In this document: positions 18,634 to 26,608 of the stretch, piece after piece
Layout of the letters: each line of letters opens with the position of its first letter
Position numbering within the stretch: position 1 is the first letter of the stretch
From: UBA2336 sp037443645
GTDB lineage: Bacteria; Bacteroidota; Bacteroidia; Cytophagales; Cyclobacteriaceae
Reading direction: 5' to 3'
Assembly (NCBI GenBank): GCA_037443645.1
Contig: JBBINY010000003.1
Coordinates: 58,055-122,054 of the forward strand
DNA: 64,000 nucleotides
Translations under genes and position numbers: made by a program
The notes under the pieces: model-generated
Database searches by the model: none
The model's input: the letters and a program-made list of their open reading frames with translations, nothing else
What the model was told of the DNA's origin: nothing

Positions 18634-19350
18634 GTGAGTACTAAATTTCGATTTGATTCCCTGATTCTGTGGGAGGATAAGGACTACATAGGCATCAACA
18701 AACCTCCGTTTATCGCAACGCTGAAGGATCGGAATGAGCCGGTACATTTGCTGGCGCTGGCGAAGGCGTACTCACCCGAAGCGCAAGCCTGCCACCGGCT
18801 GGATAAACATACTTCGGGCGTTATGGTGTTTGCAAAAAATGCAGCAGCCTACAGGCACCTGAGCCTGCAATTTCAAAACCGGGAAGTGGTTAAACTATAT
18901 CATGCAGTAACCGAGGGAATCCATCACTTTGACAGTACGGTTGTGGATGAACCCATTTTGAAGCAAAATGATGGCCGCGTAAAAGTCAGCCGGAGCCACG
19001 GCAAACCGGCCGAAACGGGCGTTCACACCATAGAAACCTTTCGAGCCCATACCCTGGTGGAGTGCAGACCGGTTACCGGCCGCATGCATCAGATCCGGGT
19101 TCACCTGGCTTGCCTGGGCGCCCCGATTACCGGAGATGAACTTTACGGGGGCAAACCGTTTTATCTTTCTGCAGTAAAGAAGGAGTTCAGCCTCAAAAGA
19201 TTCACGGAAGAACAACCCCTGATCAAACGTATGGCGCTCCATGCCGCACAACTTTCTTTTAAAAACCTGGAAGGGGAGGTCATCACATTAACTGCTCCTT
19301 ATCCTAAAGACATCAAGGCACTGATACGGCAGCTGGAATTGAATCCGTAA
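18634..19350 (+). CDS. RluA-family RNA pseudouridine synthase
   Basis: 238 residues, GTG start at 18634. The catalytic motif HRLDKHTSGVMVF (around 49-61) contains the active-site aspartate. A GRMHQIRVHLACLGAPITGD segment in the second half is the other family hallmark. No N-terminal S4 domain is present, so it belongs to the short RluA subgroup. The RNA target (rRNA or tRNA site) cannot be told from sequence. It lies between the kinase gene and the ribosomal protein operon. Confidence 0.9.
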   Translation: MSTKFRFDSLILWEDKDYIGINKPPFIATLKDRNEPVHLLALAKAYSPEAQACHRLDKHTSGVMVFAKNAAAYRHLSLQFQNREVVKLYHAVTEGIHHFDSTVVDEPILKQNDGRVKVSRSHGKPAETGVHTIETFRAHTLVECRPVTGRMHQIRVHLACLGAPITGDELYGGKPFYLSAVKKEFSLKRFTEEQPLIKRMALHAAQLSFKNLEGEVITLTAPYPKDIKALIRQLELNP

Positions 19351-19392
19351 GGGGCCCGGGGGTTCGTGCAACTCCTCAAAAATCGGATCCAA

Positions 19393-19424
19393 TTTGTATT
19401 TCAGACCTCATCCGTTTACCTTTG
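19393..19424 (+). promoter_or_regulatory. Promoter of the rplM-rpsI-rpsB-tsf operon
   Basis: -33 box TTTG (19393-19396), 20-base spacer, -7 box TACCTTTG (19417-19424), a very good match to the Bacteroidota consensus. The roughly 50-base leader to the GTG start contains a small hairpin (CCCTT / AAGGAAGGG) that could be an r-protein regulatory site. Confidence 0.7.
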
Positions 19425-19475
19425 TGTCCCTTTTTTAAGGAAGGGTTCATTTTATTGTTTTTTAACGCTAAAAAC

Positions 19476-19919
19476 GTGGATCATCAGAGCTATAAAACAG
19501 TTTTCGCCAACAAGGCCACCGTGGAAAAAGGGTGGGTGCTGGTCGATGCGAAAGACAAAGTACTGGGCCGGGTTGCCAGCCAGGTAGCCGGTATCATCCG
19601 GGGTAAACACAAAACCAGCTACACACCGCATACCGACTGTGGAGATAATGTGGTGGTTATCAATGCCGAAAAGGTGAGGATGACCGGTAAAAAATGGACG
19701 GACCGGGTGATTTTTACGCACTCCGGGTACAATGGCGGGCAGCGTGAGCATACGCCTGCACAAATCCGTTCCAAACACCCGGAACGACTGGTTGAGCATG
19801 CTGTTCGGGGCATGTTGCCAAAAAACCGGCTGGGTCGTGAATTATTCCGCAGCCTTCACGTTTATGCGGGGACCGAACATCCGCACACAGCACAGCAACC
19901 AAAAGAAATAAAGTTTTAA
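19476..19919 (+). CDS. rplM: 50S ribosomal protein L13
   Basis: 147 residues from the GTG at 19476 (VDHQSYKTVFANK). An upstream in-frame ATG at 19422 would add 18 residues and would lie inside the promoter, so it is rejected. Motifs are WVLVDAKDKVLGRVAS near 20-35, HSGYNGG near 87-93 and the C-terminal RSLHVYAGTEHPH. L13 is an early-assembly protein of the large subunit. First gene of the operon; rpsI follows after three bases. Confidence 0.97.
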   Translation: MDHQSYKTVFANKATVEKGWVLVDAKDKVLGRVASQVAGIIRGKHKTSYTPHTDCGDNVVVINAEKVRMTGKKWTDRVIFTHSGYNGGQREHTPAQIRSKHPERLVEHAVRGMLPKNRLGRELFRSLHVYAGTEHPHTAQQPKEIKF

Positions 19920-19922
19920 TAC

Positions 19923-20309
19923 ATGGAGATTGTCAACGCAACGGGTAGAAGAAAGACTTCTGTAGCCAGGGTTTACGTAACCCCGGGGAAAGGTGAAATA
20001 AAAGTAAACGCCCGTGATCTCAAGGAATATTTTCTTTCTGAGATTCACCAGACACTGGTTAAGCAGCCCCTGGTGGCGCTTAAAGCCGAGAACCAATACG
20101 ATGTTACTGTTAATGTTGAAGGGGGCGGTATTAAAGGCCAGGCTGAGGCTGTCAGGCTGGGTATTGCCCGGGCGCTCGTTACCGTAAACGGAGAACATAA
20201 ACCCGTGCTGCGTAAAGAGGGCTTCGTAACACGCGACAGCCGAATGGTGGAACGTAAAAAGTATGGTCGCAGAAAGGCAAGAAGGAGATTCCAATTCAGC
20301 AAACGTTAA
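19923..20309 (+). CDS. rpsI: 30S ribosomal protein S9
   Basis: 128 residues. Starts MEIVNATGRRKTSVARVY and ends with the basic tail GRRKARRRFQFSKR, whose C-terminal arginine reaches the P-site tRNA in known ribosomes. The central glycine-rich segment GGGIKGQAEAVRLGIARAL is diagnostic. It is three bases after rplM and 17 before rpsB, the usual L13-S9-S2 order in Bacteroidota. Confidence 0.98.
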   Translation: MEIVNATGRRKTSVARVYVTPGKGEIKVNARDLKEYFLSEIHQTLVKQPLVALKAENQYDVTVNVEGGGIKGQAEAVRLGIARALVTVNGEHKPVLRKEGFVTRDSRMVERKKYGRRKARRRFQFSKR

Positions 20310-20326
20310 CCGGAAAAAACAGCAAC

Positions 20327-21100
20327 ATGGCAAAGAAATTAACCTATCAGGATTTACTGGATGCAGGCGTGCACTTCGGGCACTTAACCCGTAAGTGGAA
20401 CCCGAAGATGGCCGAGTACATCTTCATGGAAAATAACGGCATCCATATTATTGACCTAAACAAAACGGTAACCTGCCTGGATGAAGCCGCCTTCGCACTT
20501 AAAAACATTGTGCGTTCCGGCCGCAAAATCATGTTCGTAGCCACCAAAAAGCAGGCGAAGGACATTGTAACCGAAGAAGCAAAACGGTTAAACATGCCCT
20601 ACGTTACCGAGCGGTGGCTGGGTGGTATGCTCACCAACTTTGCAACCATCCGCAAGTCGTTGAAGAAACTTTCGCAGATTGATAAATTGATGAAGGATGA
20701 ATCAGCGCAGAACCTTCAGAAGAAGGAACGCCTGATGCTGACCCGTGAGAAGGCGAAGCTGGAGAAACAATTGGGCGGTATCGTGGATCTTAACCGGTTG
20801 CCGGCAGCATTGTTTGTAATTGATGTGAAGCGCGAGCACATTGCCGTAGCAGAAGCGCAGAAACTGAATATTCCCGTTTTCGCCATGGTAGATACCAACT
20901 CCGATCCGAGTGTGGTTGATTTCCCCATCCCGGCAAATGACGATGCCTTCAAATCCATTTCGCTGATCACTAAATATATTGGTGAAGTAATCGAAGAAGG
21001 TCTGATGGAGCGGAAACGCGATAAGGAGGATGCGAACTTAAAGAAGGAAGAGGAGGAGAAGCGCAAGGTTGACGAAGCGGCCGTAGAAGAAGCCAAATAG
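20327..21100 (+). CDS. rpsB: 30S ribosomal protein S2
   Basis: 257 residues. Family signatures are DLLDAGVHFGHLTRKWNPKM at the N-terminus, RWLGGMLTNFATI near 102 and VDTNSDPSVVDFPIPANDDA near 190. The C-terminus is extended by about 30 highly charged residues (KKEEEEKRKVDE), as in many Bacteroidota. It is followed by a terminator-like hairpin before tsf. Confidence 0.98.
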   Translation: MAKKLTYQDLLDAGVHFGHLTRKWNPKMAEYIFMENNGIHIIDLNKTVTCLDEAAFALKNIVRSGRKIMFVATKKQAKDIVTEEAKRLNMPYVTERWLGGMLTNFATIRKSLKKLSQIDKLMKDESAQNLQKKERLMLTREKAKLEKQLGGIVDLNRLPAALFVIDVKREHIAVAEAQKLNIPVFAMVDTNSDPSVVDFPIPANDDAFKSISLITKYIGEVIEEGLMERKRDKEDANLKKEEEEKRKVDEAAVEEAK

Positions 21101-21120
21101 TTTCGATGATGATATCAGGT

Positions 21121-21154
21121 AAACATCGGCTTCCGGTCGATGTTTATTTTTTTA
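21121..21154 (+). terminator. Terminator-like hairpin between rpsB and tsf
   Basis: AAACATCG / CGATGTTT stem with a nine-base loop, then a T-rich run. As tsf normally follows rpsB, this is probably a partial terminator that sets the ratio of S2 to EF-Ts, or tsf has its own promoter in the 50 bases after it. Confidence 0.7.
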
Positions 21155-21207
21155 GTGAGATCCATTAATAGAACAGGACAACGTAGAACATAAATAGTTT
21201 AGCAAGT

Positions 21208-22038
21208 ATGATTTCAGCACAAGATGTAAACAAGCTCCGGCAGATGACCGGTGCCGGTATGATGGATTGCAAGAAGGCGCTTACCGAAGCCAATGGCGAC
21301 TTCGAGAAAGCCATTGAAATATTGAGAAAAAAAGGCCAGAAGGTTTCTGCTTCCCGCTCTGATAAAGATGCAACCGAAGGGTCGGTATTTGTGAAAGTGA
21401 GTGATGATAAAACAGAGGCCGTGCTGATCGCCCTGAACTGCGAAACCGACTTTGTTGCCAAGAATGAAGAATTTCAGGCGCTTGGAAAGCACTTAGCTGA
21501 GAGGGCCTTTTCCGCAAAACCGGATACTAAGGAAGCGCTGCTGGCGTTGAAGGAAGGATCGTTGACCCAGAATGACAAGATCGTTGAACTGGTGGGTAAG
21601 ATCGGGGAGAAGATTGAAGTAAGTGAATACGTGCACATGAAAGGCGAGGCGGTTGTTCCCTACATCCATGCAGGCGCAAAATTGGGCGTACTGGTTGTGT
21701 TAAAGGGTGTTAATGGTAAAGACGTAACCGATGCCGGCAAAGATGTGGGCATGCAGATTGCCGCCATGAACCCGGTGGCGGTTGACGATAAGTCAGTAGA
21801 TAAATCGGTGATCGAAAAAGAACTTGAAATTGCAAAAGCTCAAATTCTGGCCGAAGGCAAACCCGAAAATATGGTGGAGAAAATTGCCCAGGGTAAGCTG
21901 AGCAAGTTTTTCAAGGAGAATACGTTGCTGGCTCAACCCTTTGTTAAAGACAACAGCAAAACAGTTGCTCAATACCTCGACAGTGTTTCAAAAGGGTTAA
22001 CGGTTTCGGAATTCAAGCGGATATCCATTGGCAAATAG
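21208..22038 (+). CDS. tsf: Elongation factor Ts
   Basis: 276 residues. The N-terminal domain has VNKLRQMTGAGMMDCKKAL, which includes the UBA-like fold. The core has the TDFVAKNEEF segment that contacts EF-Tu. Two dimerisation subdomains follow and the C-terminal module ends QPFVKDNSKTVAQYL. EF-Ts exchanges GDP for GTP on EF-Tu. Length and motifs are normal; the distance from rpsB is 107 bases. Confidence 0.98.
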   Translation: MISAQDVNKLRQMTGAGMMDCKKALTEANGDFEKAIEILRKKGQKVSASRSDKDATEGSVFVKVSDDKTEAVLIALNCETDFVAKNEEFQALGKHLAERAFSAKPDTKEALLALKEGSLTQNDKIVELVGKIGEKIEVSEYVHMKGEAVVPYIHAGAKLGVLVVLKGVNGKDVTDAGKDVGMQIAAMNPVAVDDKSVDKSVIEKELEIAKAQILAEGKPENMVEKIAQGKLSKFFKENTLLAQPFVKDNSKTVAQYLDSVSKGLTVSEFKRISIGK

Positions 22039-22124
22039 GGACAGACGGCCGTGATTGTTGATGCATGGCTGGCAGAATGAACTGAAGATTTGATAATTTG
22101 CATGGTGATCATAAAAATTGGACA

Positions 22125-22856
22125 ATGAAAAACAGCTTATTGATGTCAGCGCTAGTGGTGTACAGCCTGGCTGGCCTGGGCCAAAATACACCGAGTACAC
22201 GGACATTCATGCAGAATCAATACCTTCTTCAACGGATGGGAGATACGCAACAACTGCTGATGGGAACGGTTCAAACGCTGCCTCCGGCAGCACCCGATGT
22301 GTTGGGTGATGACATGCTCAACACCCAATTCCAAAAAGCCACGTTTCTTTTAAATGACAGTTCATTGCTTGAAGGACTTCCTGTAAAGTACTACATCACC
22401 CGAAATGAATTTGACGTGAAGACAAAAGCCGGATTAAGGGTGTTGAAGGGCGATCGTGTAAAAAGTTTTGTATGGATTGACAGCGTCACCAAAAAACCCG
22501 AGGTTTTTATTAATGGCAGGGAAATTAAACATGCGGATGGCACACCGGGCTCTGGGTTCTTCCAACTGATTGCTGAGGGAAAAGTGGGGTTGGTAAAGCA
22601 AACGGAAGTTATTTTCAAAGAAGCTAATTATCACGTAGCATTAAACGTGGGCAATGTCGACCATAAGCTGATTAAGAAAATACATTACTATTACCTCATC
22701 AATAACACATTTTCCCCGTTGCCGAAAAAAAAGGTGGAAACCATTTTTCCTGACAACCAGCCGCAGGTGCAGCGCTTCATCAAAATCAATACCCTGGATT
22801 TAGGCCGCGAAGACCACCTTCAGGCGTTGTTTGATTATTATAATTCGCTGAAATAG
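22125..22856 (+). CDS. Secreted protein of unknown function
   Basis: 243 residues from the ATG at 22125 (MKNSLLMSALVVYSLAGLGQ), chosen because the signal peptide begins there; nine more codons upstream are open. The mature part has FLLNDSSLLEGLPVKYYITRNEFDVKT, a beta-rich central region and a basic C-terminal part (HYYYLINNTFSPLPKKK). No conserved motif or lipobox was recognised. Probably periplasmic. Separate from tsf by 86 bases. Confidence 0.65.
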   Translation: MKNSLLMSALVVYSLAGLGQNTPSTRTFMQNQYLLQRMGDTQQLLMGTVQTLPPAAPDVLGDDMLNTQFQKATFLLNDSSLLEGLPVKYYITRNEFDVKTKAGLRVLKGDRVKSFVWIDSVTKKPEVFINGREIKHADGTPGSGFFQLIAEGKVGLVKQTEVIFKEANYHVALNVGNVDHKLIKKIHYYYLINNTFSPLPKKKVETIFPDNQPQVQRFIKINTLDLGREDHLQALFDYYNSLK

Positions 22857-22884
22857 CCCTTCGACCTGATGGTTTTTTGCAGCG

Positions 22885-24642
22885 TCAGCTAAACTCTTTC
22901 TGCAAATTCTCGATGGTATTTTTGTTTACATGCCTGAAATCGAGGATCATCAGTCCGTCAAGCGCTTCATTAAACTTTGGATCAACATTAAACCCGATGA
23001 TGCGTGCATTCTGCTGAATGTATTTCTTCAGCAACACCGGGGCCGACCGGATTGCCGGCTCGATGTCATTGATAATCTTGTCGAGCTTACGGACATCCCC
23101 GCCTGAAGTTTTTAAAAGGGTGTGTGCCTCTTCCATGATTTTCGGATCGATCTTGAACCGTTTTTTGGGCTGAATGAACCTGGCCAGCTCATGATCGAAG
23201 TAATGTTGCCGGATGAAGGCCACAATAATACTTTTCGAAACCTTCGAGTAATAATTGCTGATGCTCACCGGCCCGATGATGTAACAATAGGTGGGGTTGT
23301 TGACCAACACCGTTAAAATTCCGCGCCATAACAGAAAAAGCGGAAGGCGTTTGTTCTGGTATTCCGGTATAATAAAGGAACGGCCCAACTCCAGGGCATT
23401 ATTCAAAATGGGCACAACACCATCTTTCATCTTAAATAAGGTGTTGGTATAAAATCCTTTTCGCCCGTACGTGCGGATGATTTCCTGCCCCATGCCGATG
23501 CGGTAAGCACCGGCCAGTTTGCCGGCCTGCCGGTCGAACAGGATGAGGTGCTGGTAATAGGCATCAAATTGGTCGAGGTCGATTTTTTTATTTGTTCCTT
23601 CACCTTCCTGCCGGAACGTAACCTCACGCAGGCGTCCGATCTCCAAGAGCAGGTTCGGGATGGCCCGGGCCGGGGCCAGGTAAACATCGAAGTTTTGCTG
23701 GTTGAACAGCCTGAGGTGGGGAATCTTTTCCAAATCCTCTTCAAGCAATTCGCGGCTTACTCCCTCTGGTATGGGCTCAGGCCTGTTCAGCTTCGGCACG
23801 GGTACCTTAATCTTCCTTCGTGAAAGCGCCATGCCCAGTGAGTACGTACGGGCACGCAAAAAAGCACTGAACTGGTCGATGTTCTTCAAGTCATCCTGAT
23901 CTTCAACGGGTATTGGGTTTCCGATTCGGATGCGGATTGTAAGGTCTTTTGCTTTTGTTAATTCGTGAGGTAAGCGAAGGGTTCGCAAAGCCGGGTGAAT
24001 GCGACCCAGCAAATGAAATGTCCAGCTGTTATGCCCGTGAAAATAAATTGGGATTACCGGAACCTGTGCGTTTCGAATAAGCTTGACTGCCTGCTTTTGC
24101 CAGGGTTTATCTGTAATGCCTTTTGTATGGCGCTGACGGGTAGACACTTCGCCAGCCGGAAAAATGCCAAGCGGTTTTCCATCCTCTACGTGTTTTCTGG
24201 CCAGTTTCATTCCGGCAACACTGGAGGCCACACCCCTGTAATCTTCAAAGGGATTTACGGCAATAAAAAAATCGCTGATGGGCTCAATTTTTTTCAAGAG
24301 AAAGTTAGCCAGCACTTTGTAATCAGGGCGTTTCCGGGCGATCAGTTCAATAAGGGCAAGCCCGTCAATGCCGCCATACGGATGGTTGGACACGGTAATA
24401 AACGCACCCTTCTTTGGAATGCGCGCCAGTTCATTTTCGTCTACTTGCAGGGTTATTTTGCTTTGTTTGAAATAGGCCCGTGTAAAGTCAACACCATTGT
24501 ACTGGTAAAGTTTTTCATACAGTTTATTCAGGTCGTGCAGCCCGGCAAACTGCATTATGCTTGTGGCAAGCAGTGTATTGCGGATGCCCGTTGCTTTGGT
24601 GAAATCGGCTATGCTGATGAGGGGCTTCATCGGGGGATGCAA
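22885..24642 (-). CDS. Two-domain acyltransferase, OlsF-like (aminolipid synthesis)
   Basis: 585 residues. The N-terminal half (about 60-280) is a PlsC-like O-acyltransferase with NHPYGGIDG (His87, Asp93; a His-x5-Asp spacing rather than x4) and a GIFPAGEVS box. The C-terminal half (about 330-560) resembles the GNAT-like OlsB N-acyltransferase (LEIGRLREVTFR, then FDAYYQHLILFD, GAYRIGMG). This OlsA-then-OlsB order is that of OlsF, known to make ornithine-type aminolipids in Serratia and Flavobacterium. The head group here (ornithine, glycine or other) is not determined. The TTG at 24642 has a GGAGG seven bases before it; the ATG at 24630 is the alternative. Confidence 0.75.
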   Translation of the reverse strand: MHPPMKPLISIADFTKATGIRNTLLATSIMQFAGLHDLNKLYEKLYQYNGVDFTRAYFKQSKITLQVDENELARIPKKGAFITVSNHPYGGIDGLALIELIARKRPDYKVLANFLLKKIEPISDFFIAVNPFEDYRGVASSVAGMKLARKHVEDGKPLGIFPAGEVSTRQRHTKGITDKPWQKQAVKLIRNAQVPVIPIYFHGHNSWTFHLLGRIHPALRTLRLPHELTKAKDLTIRIRIGNPIPVEDQDDLKNIDQFSAFLRARTYSLGMALSRRKIKVPVPKLNRPEPIPEGVSRELLEEDLEKIPHLRLFNQQNFDVYLAPARAIPNLLLEIGRLREVTFRQEGEGTNKKIDLDQFDAYYQHLILFDRQAGKLAGAYRIGMGQEIIRTYGRKGFYTNTLFKMKDGVVPILNNALELGRSFIIPEYQNKRLPLFLLWRGILTVLVNNPTYCYIIGPVSISNYYSKVSKSIIVAFIRQHYFDHELARFIQPKKRFKIDPKIMEEAHTLLKTSGGDVRKLDKIINDIEPAIRSAPVLLKKYIQQNARIIGFNVDPKFNEALDGLMILDFRHVNKNTIENLQKEFS

Positions 24643-24659
24643 ATGGGTGCCTCCGTAAC

Positions 24660-24929
24660 TTAGTTCTTCTTTTTAAAGGCTGCCTTTACTGCGTTTTCGA
24701 GTTCAGTGCCGGCTTTCTTCAAACTCGCTTCAACTTCTTTCCATCGTTCCTTGTCGCCTGCATCTTTCTTCAGTTTTTCGGCAGCTTGCTTCAGTTCTTC
24801 GAACTTCCCTTCAAACTCTTTGTTGAGTTTTTCACCGGCCTCATTCAGCTCGGCCATAAACTGATCCATCTTTTTGCCGAAATTCCGGAAGGCTTTTTCT
24901 GCTACACCCTGGTTTTGTTTTTTTGCCAT
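24660..24929 (-). CDS. Small charged amphipathic helical protein
   Basis: 89 residues from the ATG at 24929 (MAKKQNQGVAEKAF). Almost entirely lysine, glutamate and alanine with regular hydrophobics (FGKKMDQFMAELNEAGEKL, later LKKAGTELENAVKAAF), predicting long amphipathic helices without membrane segments or cysteine. No family is recognised. It lies 17 bases upstream of the OlsF-like gene on the same strand, so the two are probably cotranscribed; a surface-helix role on membranes is speculative. Confidence 0.6.
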   Translation of the reverse strand: MAKKQNQGVAEKAFRNFGKKMDQFMAELNEAGEKLNKEFEGKFEELKQAAEKLKKDAGDKERWKEVEASLKKAGTELENAVKAAFKKKN

Positions 24930-24984
24930 ACGTATTTGGATTAAAAGTTTAGTAACTTTCAACGTTGCCGTTAGCCCAATGGTT

Positions 24985-25671
24985 ATGAATACCGATCAGG
25001 ATCACCTCGATTATATTACAAAACTGCTTGAAACGAAGTCAACCGCCAAGCAAAAAACTTACAAATTTTTGCTGGCGGCATTTGCTGTGCTGAAAGCCGA
25101 ATCAAAACGCATTGTTTCTGAAATCAAGAAAAGGGCCCATCCCGATGACAAGGACGTTACCGCTGACTTCACCGATGTGAATGAACACGAATTTCATGTG
25201 AAGCTGGCTGGCGATCTGCTGATTTTTGTACTTCACACCAATGTAGTAACGTTTGATGATGAACATTTTGCCATGAAAGACCCTTACATGGGGCAGGATG
25301 AATGCAACCGGTATTTCGGGCAGATCAACATCTACAACTTCATGTCCGACTCCCTTAAATTCAACCGGGTAAACGATCCGGGCTATTTACTGGCCCGATT
25401 GATGGTAAATCACGAAAACCGCTTCTTTGTTGAGGGCGAAGGCCAGGTAGCAAGTTTGTTCAACAAAATTTCAGAAGGCCCCCTGACAAAAGAATTCCTC
25501 AACAGTCTTGTTAAACTTGCATTAGCCATCGCCATCGAGAATGATTTGATGGCGCCCCCGTATCCGCAGGTTAAATTTATAACCCTGTATCAAAAAATAG
25601 AGCATACCCCCGATTTGGGTGGTGGCCAGAAAATTGGCTTTAGAATGAGCTACCAGGATAAAACTCATTAA
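24985..25671 (+). CDS. Conserved-looking soluble protein of unknown function
   Basis: 228 residues from the ATG at 24985 (MNTDQDHLDYITKLLETK); another ATG is two codons earlier and the frame is open further upstream, but that part overlaps the divergent small gene. It has no signal peptide or membrane helix. Notable stretches are FHVKLAGDLLIFVLHTNVVTFD, a RYFGQINIYNFMSDSLKFNR region and a C-terminal QKIGFRMSYQDKTH. No function can be assigned. It diverges from the OlsF-like pair. Confidence 0.7.
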   Translation: MNTDQDHLDYITKLLETKSTAKQKTYKFLLAAFAVLKAESKRIVSEIKKRAHPDDKDVTADFTDVNEHEFHVKLAGDLLIFVLHTNVVTFDDEHFAMKDPYMGQDECNRYFGQINIYNFMSDSLKFNRVNDPGYLLARLMVNHENRFFVEGEGQVASLFNKISEGPLTKEFLNSLVKLALAIAIENDLMAPPYPQVKFITLYQKIEHTPDLGGGQKIGFRMSYQDKTH

Positions 25672-25720
25672 TCCGCATTGCGCAACTTGGCAGGGCATTC
25701 TATATTGCTGCAAAGAATTA

Positions 25721-25843
25721 ATGAAGCGGTTTCTCTTATTTGTTCTCATCAGTTCCATTCTGGCGTTAGGCTGTGCTTCAACTAAAAGGCACAAACCGCT
25801 GAAGCCCGGTAAGCCCATCCCTTGCCCGTTAAAAGATTGCTGA
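25721..25843 (+). CDS. Tiny lipoprotein with C-terminal CPLKDC motif
   Basis: 40 residues. Signal sequence MKRFLLFVLISSILALGC with an excellent lipobox (LALGC, Cys18). The mature peptide has only 23 residues, rich in Lys and Pro, and ends KPIPCPLKDC, so two further cysteines are four residues apart at the very end. Its TGA overlaps by one base the ATG of cmk (TGATG), pointing to coupling. The signal peptide, lipobox and overlap make chance unlikely. The function is unknown; the paired cysteines might form a disulfide or bind metal (inference). Confidence 0.75.
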   Translation: MKRFLLFVLISSILALGCASTKRHKPLKPGKPIPCPLKDC

Positions 25844-26532
25844 TGATGTTAAATAAAATCATTATTGCGATTGACGGGTACTCAGCGTGCGGGAAGAGCA
25901 CAACCGCCAGGCAAGCCGCCAAAATTCTTGGATACCGGTACATTGATTCTGGCGCGATGTACCGCGCGGTAACCATGTTCTTTCTGGATCATCACGTTGC
26001 CCTCACCAATCCTAAGGAGGTGAGCCGTGCCTTGCAGAAAATTTCCATTTCATTTAAAGTCAATGCGAAAGGAATAACAGAAACCTACCTCAATGGCCTT
26101 AATGTGGAAAGTGAAATACGGGATATCCGGGTTTCGGAATTTGTCAGCCAGGTCAGCACCCTGAAAGAAGTTCGCATGGCCCTGGTGGAGCAACAACGCA
26201 GGATGGGTAAAGATAAGGCCCTTGTTATGGACGGCAGGGATATCGGCACGGTTGTTTTTCCGCAGGCTGAATTGAAATTTTTCATGACAGCCGATATGCT
26301 GGTGCGCGCCTTTCGCAGACAGCGCGAGTTATTGGATAAGGATATTCTGATCGATCTGGATACCGTGATTGAAAACATCCAGGAACGCGACCGGATTGAT
26401 ACCACCCGGGTGGAAAGTCCGTTGAGGCAGTCCCCGGATTCAATCGTTATAGACACCACCCACATCACCATCGATGAGCAGGTTGATGAGGTGGTGAGGC
26501 AGGCAATTTCAGCCATGCTGAAAAGCCTCTAA
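25843..26532 (+). CDS. cmk: Cytidylate kinase
   Basis: 229 residues from the ATG at 25843 (MMLNKIIIAIDGYSACGKS); an open TTG 21 bases earlier lies within the lipoprotein gene. P-loop GYSACGKST near 12-20, YIDSGAMYRAVT near 35-46, DGRDIGTVVFP near 127, and an RDRIDTTR lid region. It phosphorylates CMP and dCMP with ATP. In some Bacteroidota cmk is a neighbour of porQ; here porQ lies 22 kb away beside lon. Confidence 0.95.
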   Translation: MMLNKIIIAIDGYSACGKSTTARQAAKILGYRYIDSGAMYRAVTMFFLDHHVALTNPKEVSRALQKISISFKVNAKGITETYLNGLNVESEIRDIRVSEFVSQVSTLKEVRMALVEQQRRMGKDKALVMDGRDIGTVVFPQAELKFFMTADMLVRAFRRQRELLDKDILIDLDTVIENIQERDRIDTTRVESPLRQSPDSIVIDTTHITIDEQVDEVVRQAISAMLKSL

Positions 26533-26569
26533 AGCTGGCAGAAAGCCTTTTTAATGTCAGATTTATGGT

Positions 26570-26577
26570 TAATTTTG
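26570..26577 (+). promoter_or_regulatory. -7 promoter element of the nqr operon
   Basis: TAATTTTG fits TAnnTTTG, 32 bases before the nqrA ATG. The region about 20 bases upstream is T-rich (CCTTTTT) but is not a perfect TTTG. Confidence 0.5.
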
Positions 26578-26608
26578 CCACCGTTCAAAATTCAAAACCA
26601 CGGCTGGC

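Noticed and set aside
23995..24663. 222-residue plus-strand frame inside the OlsF-like gene
   Set aside because: Antisense of a long, motif-bearing coding region.
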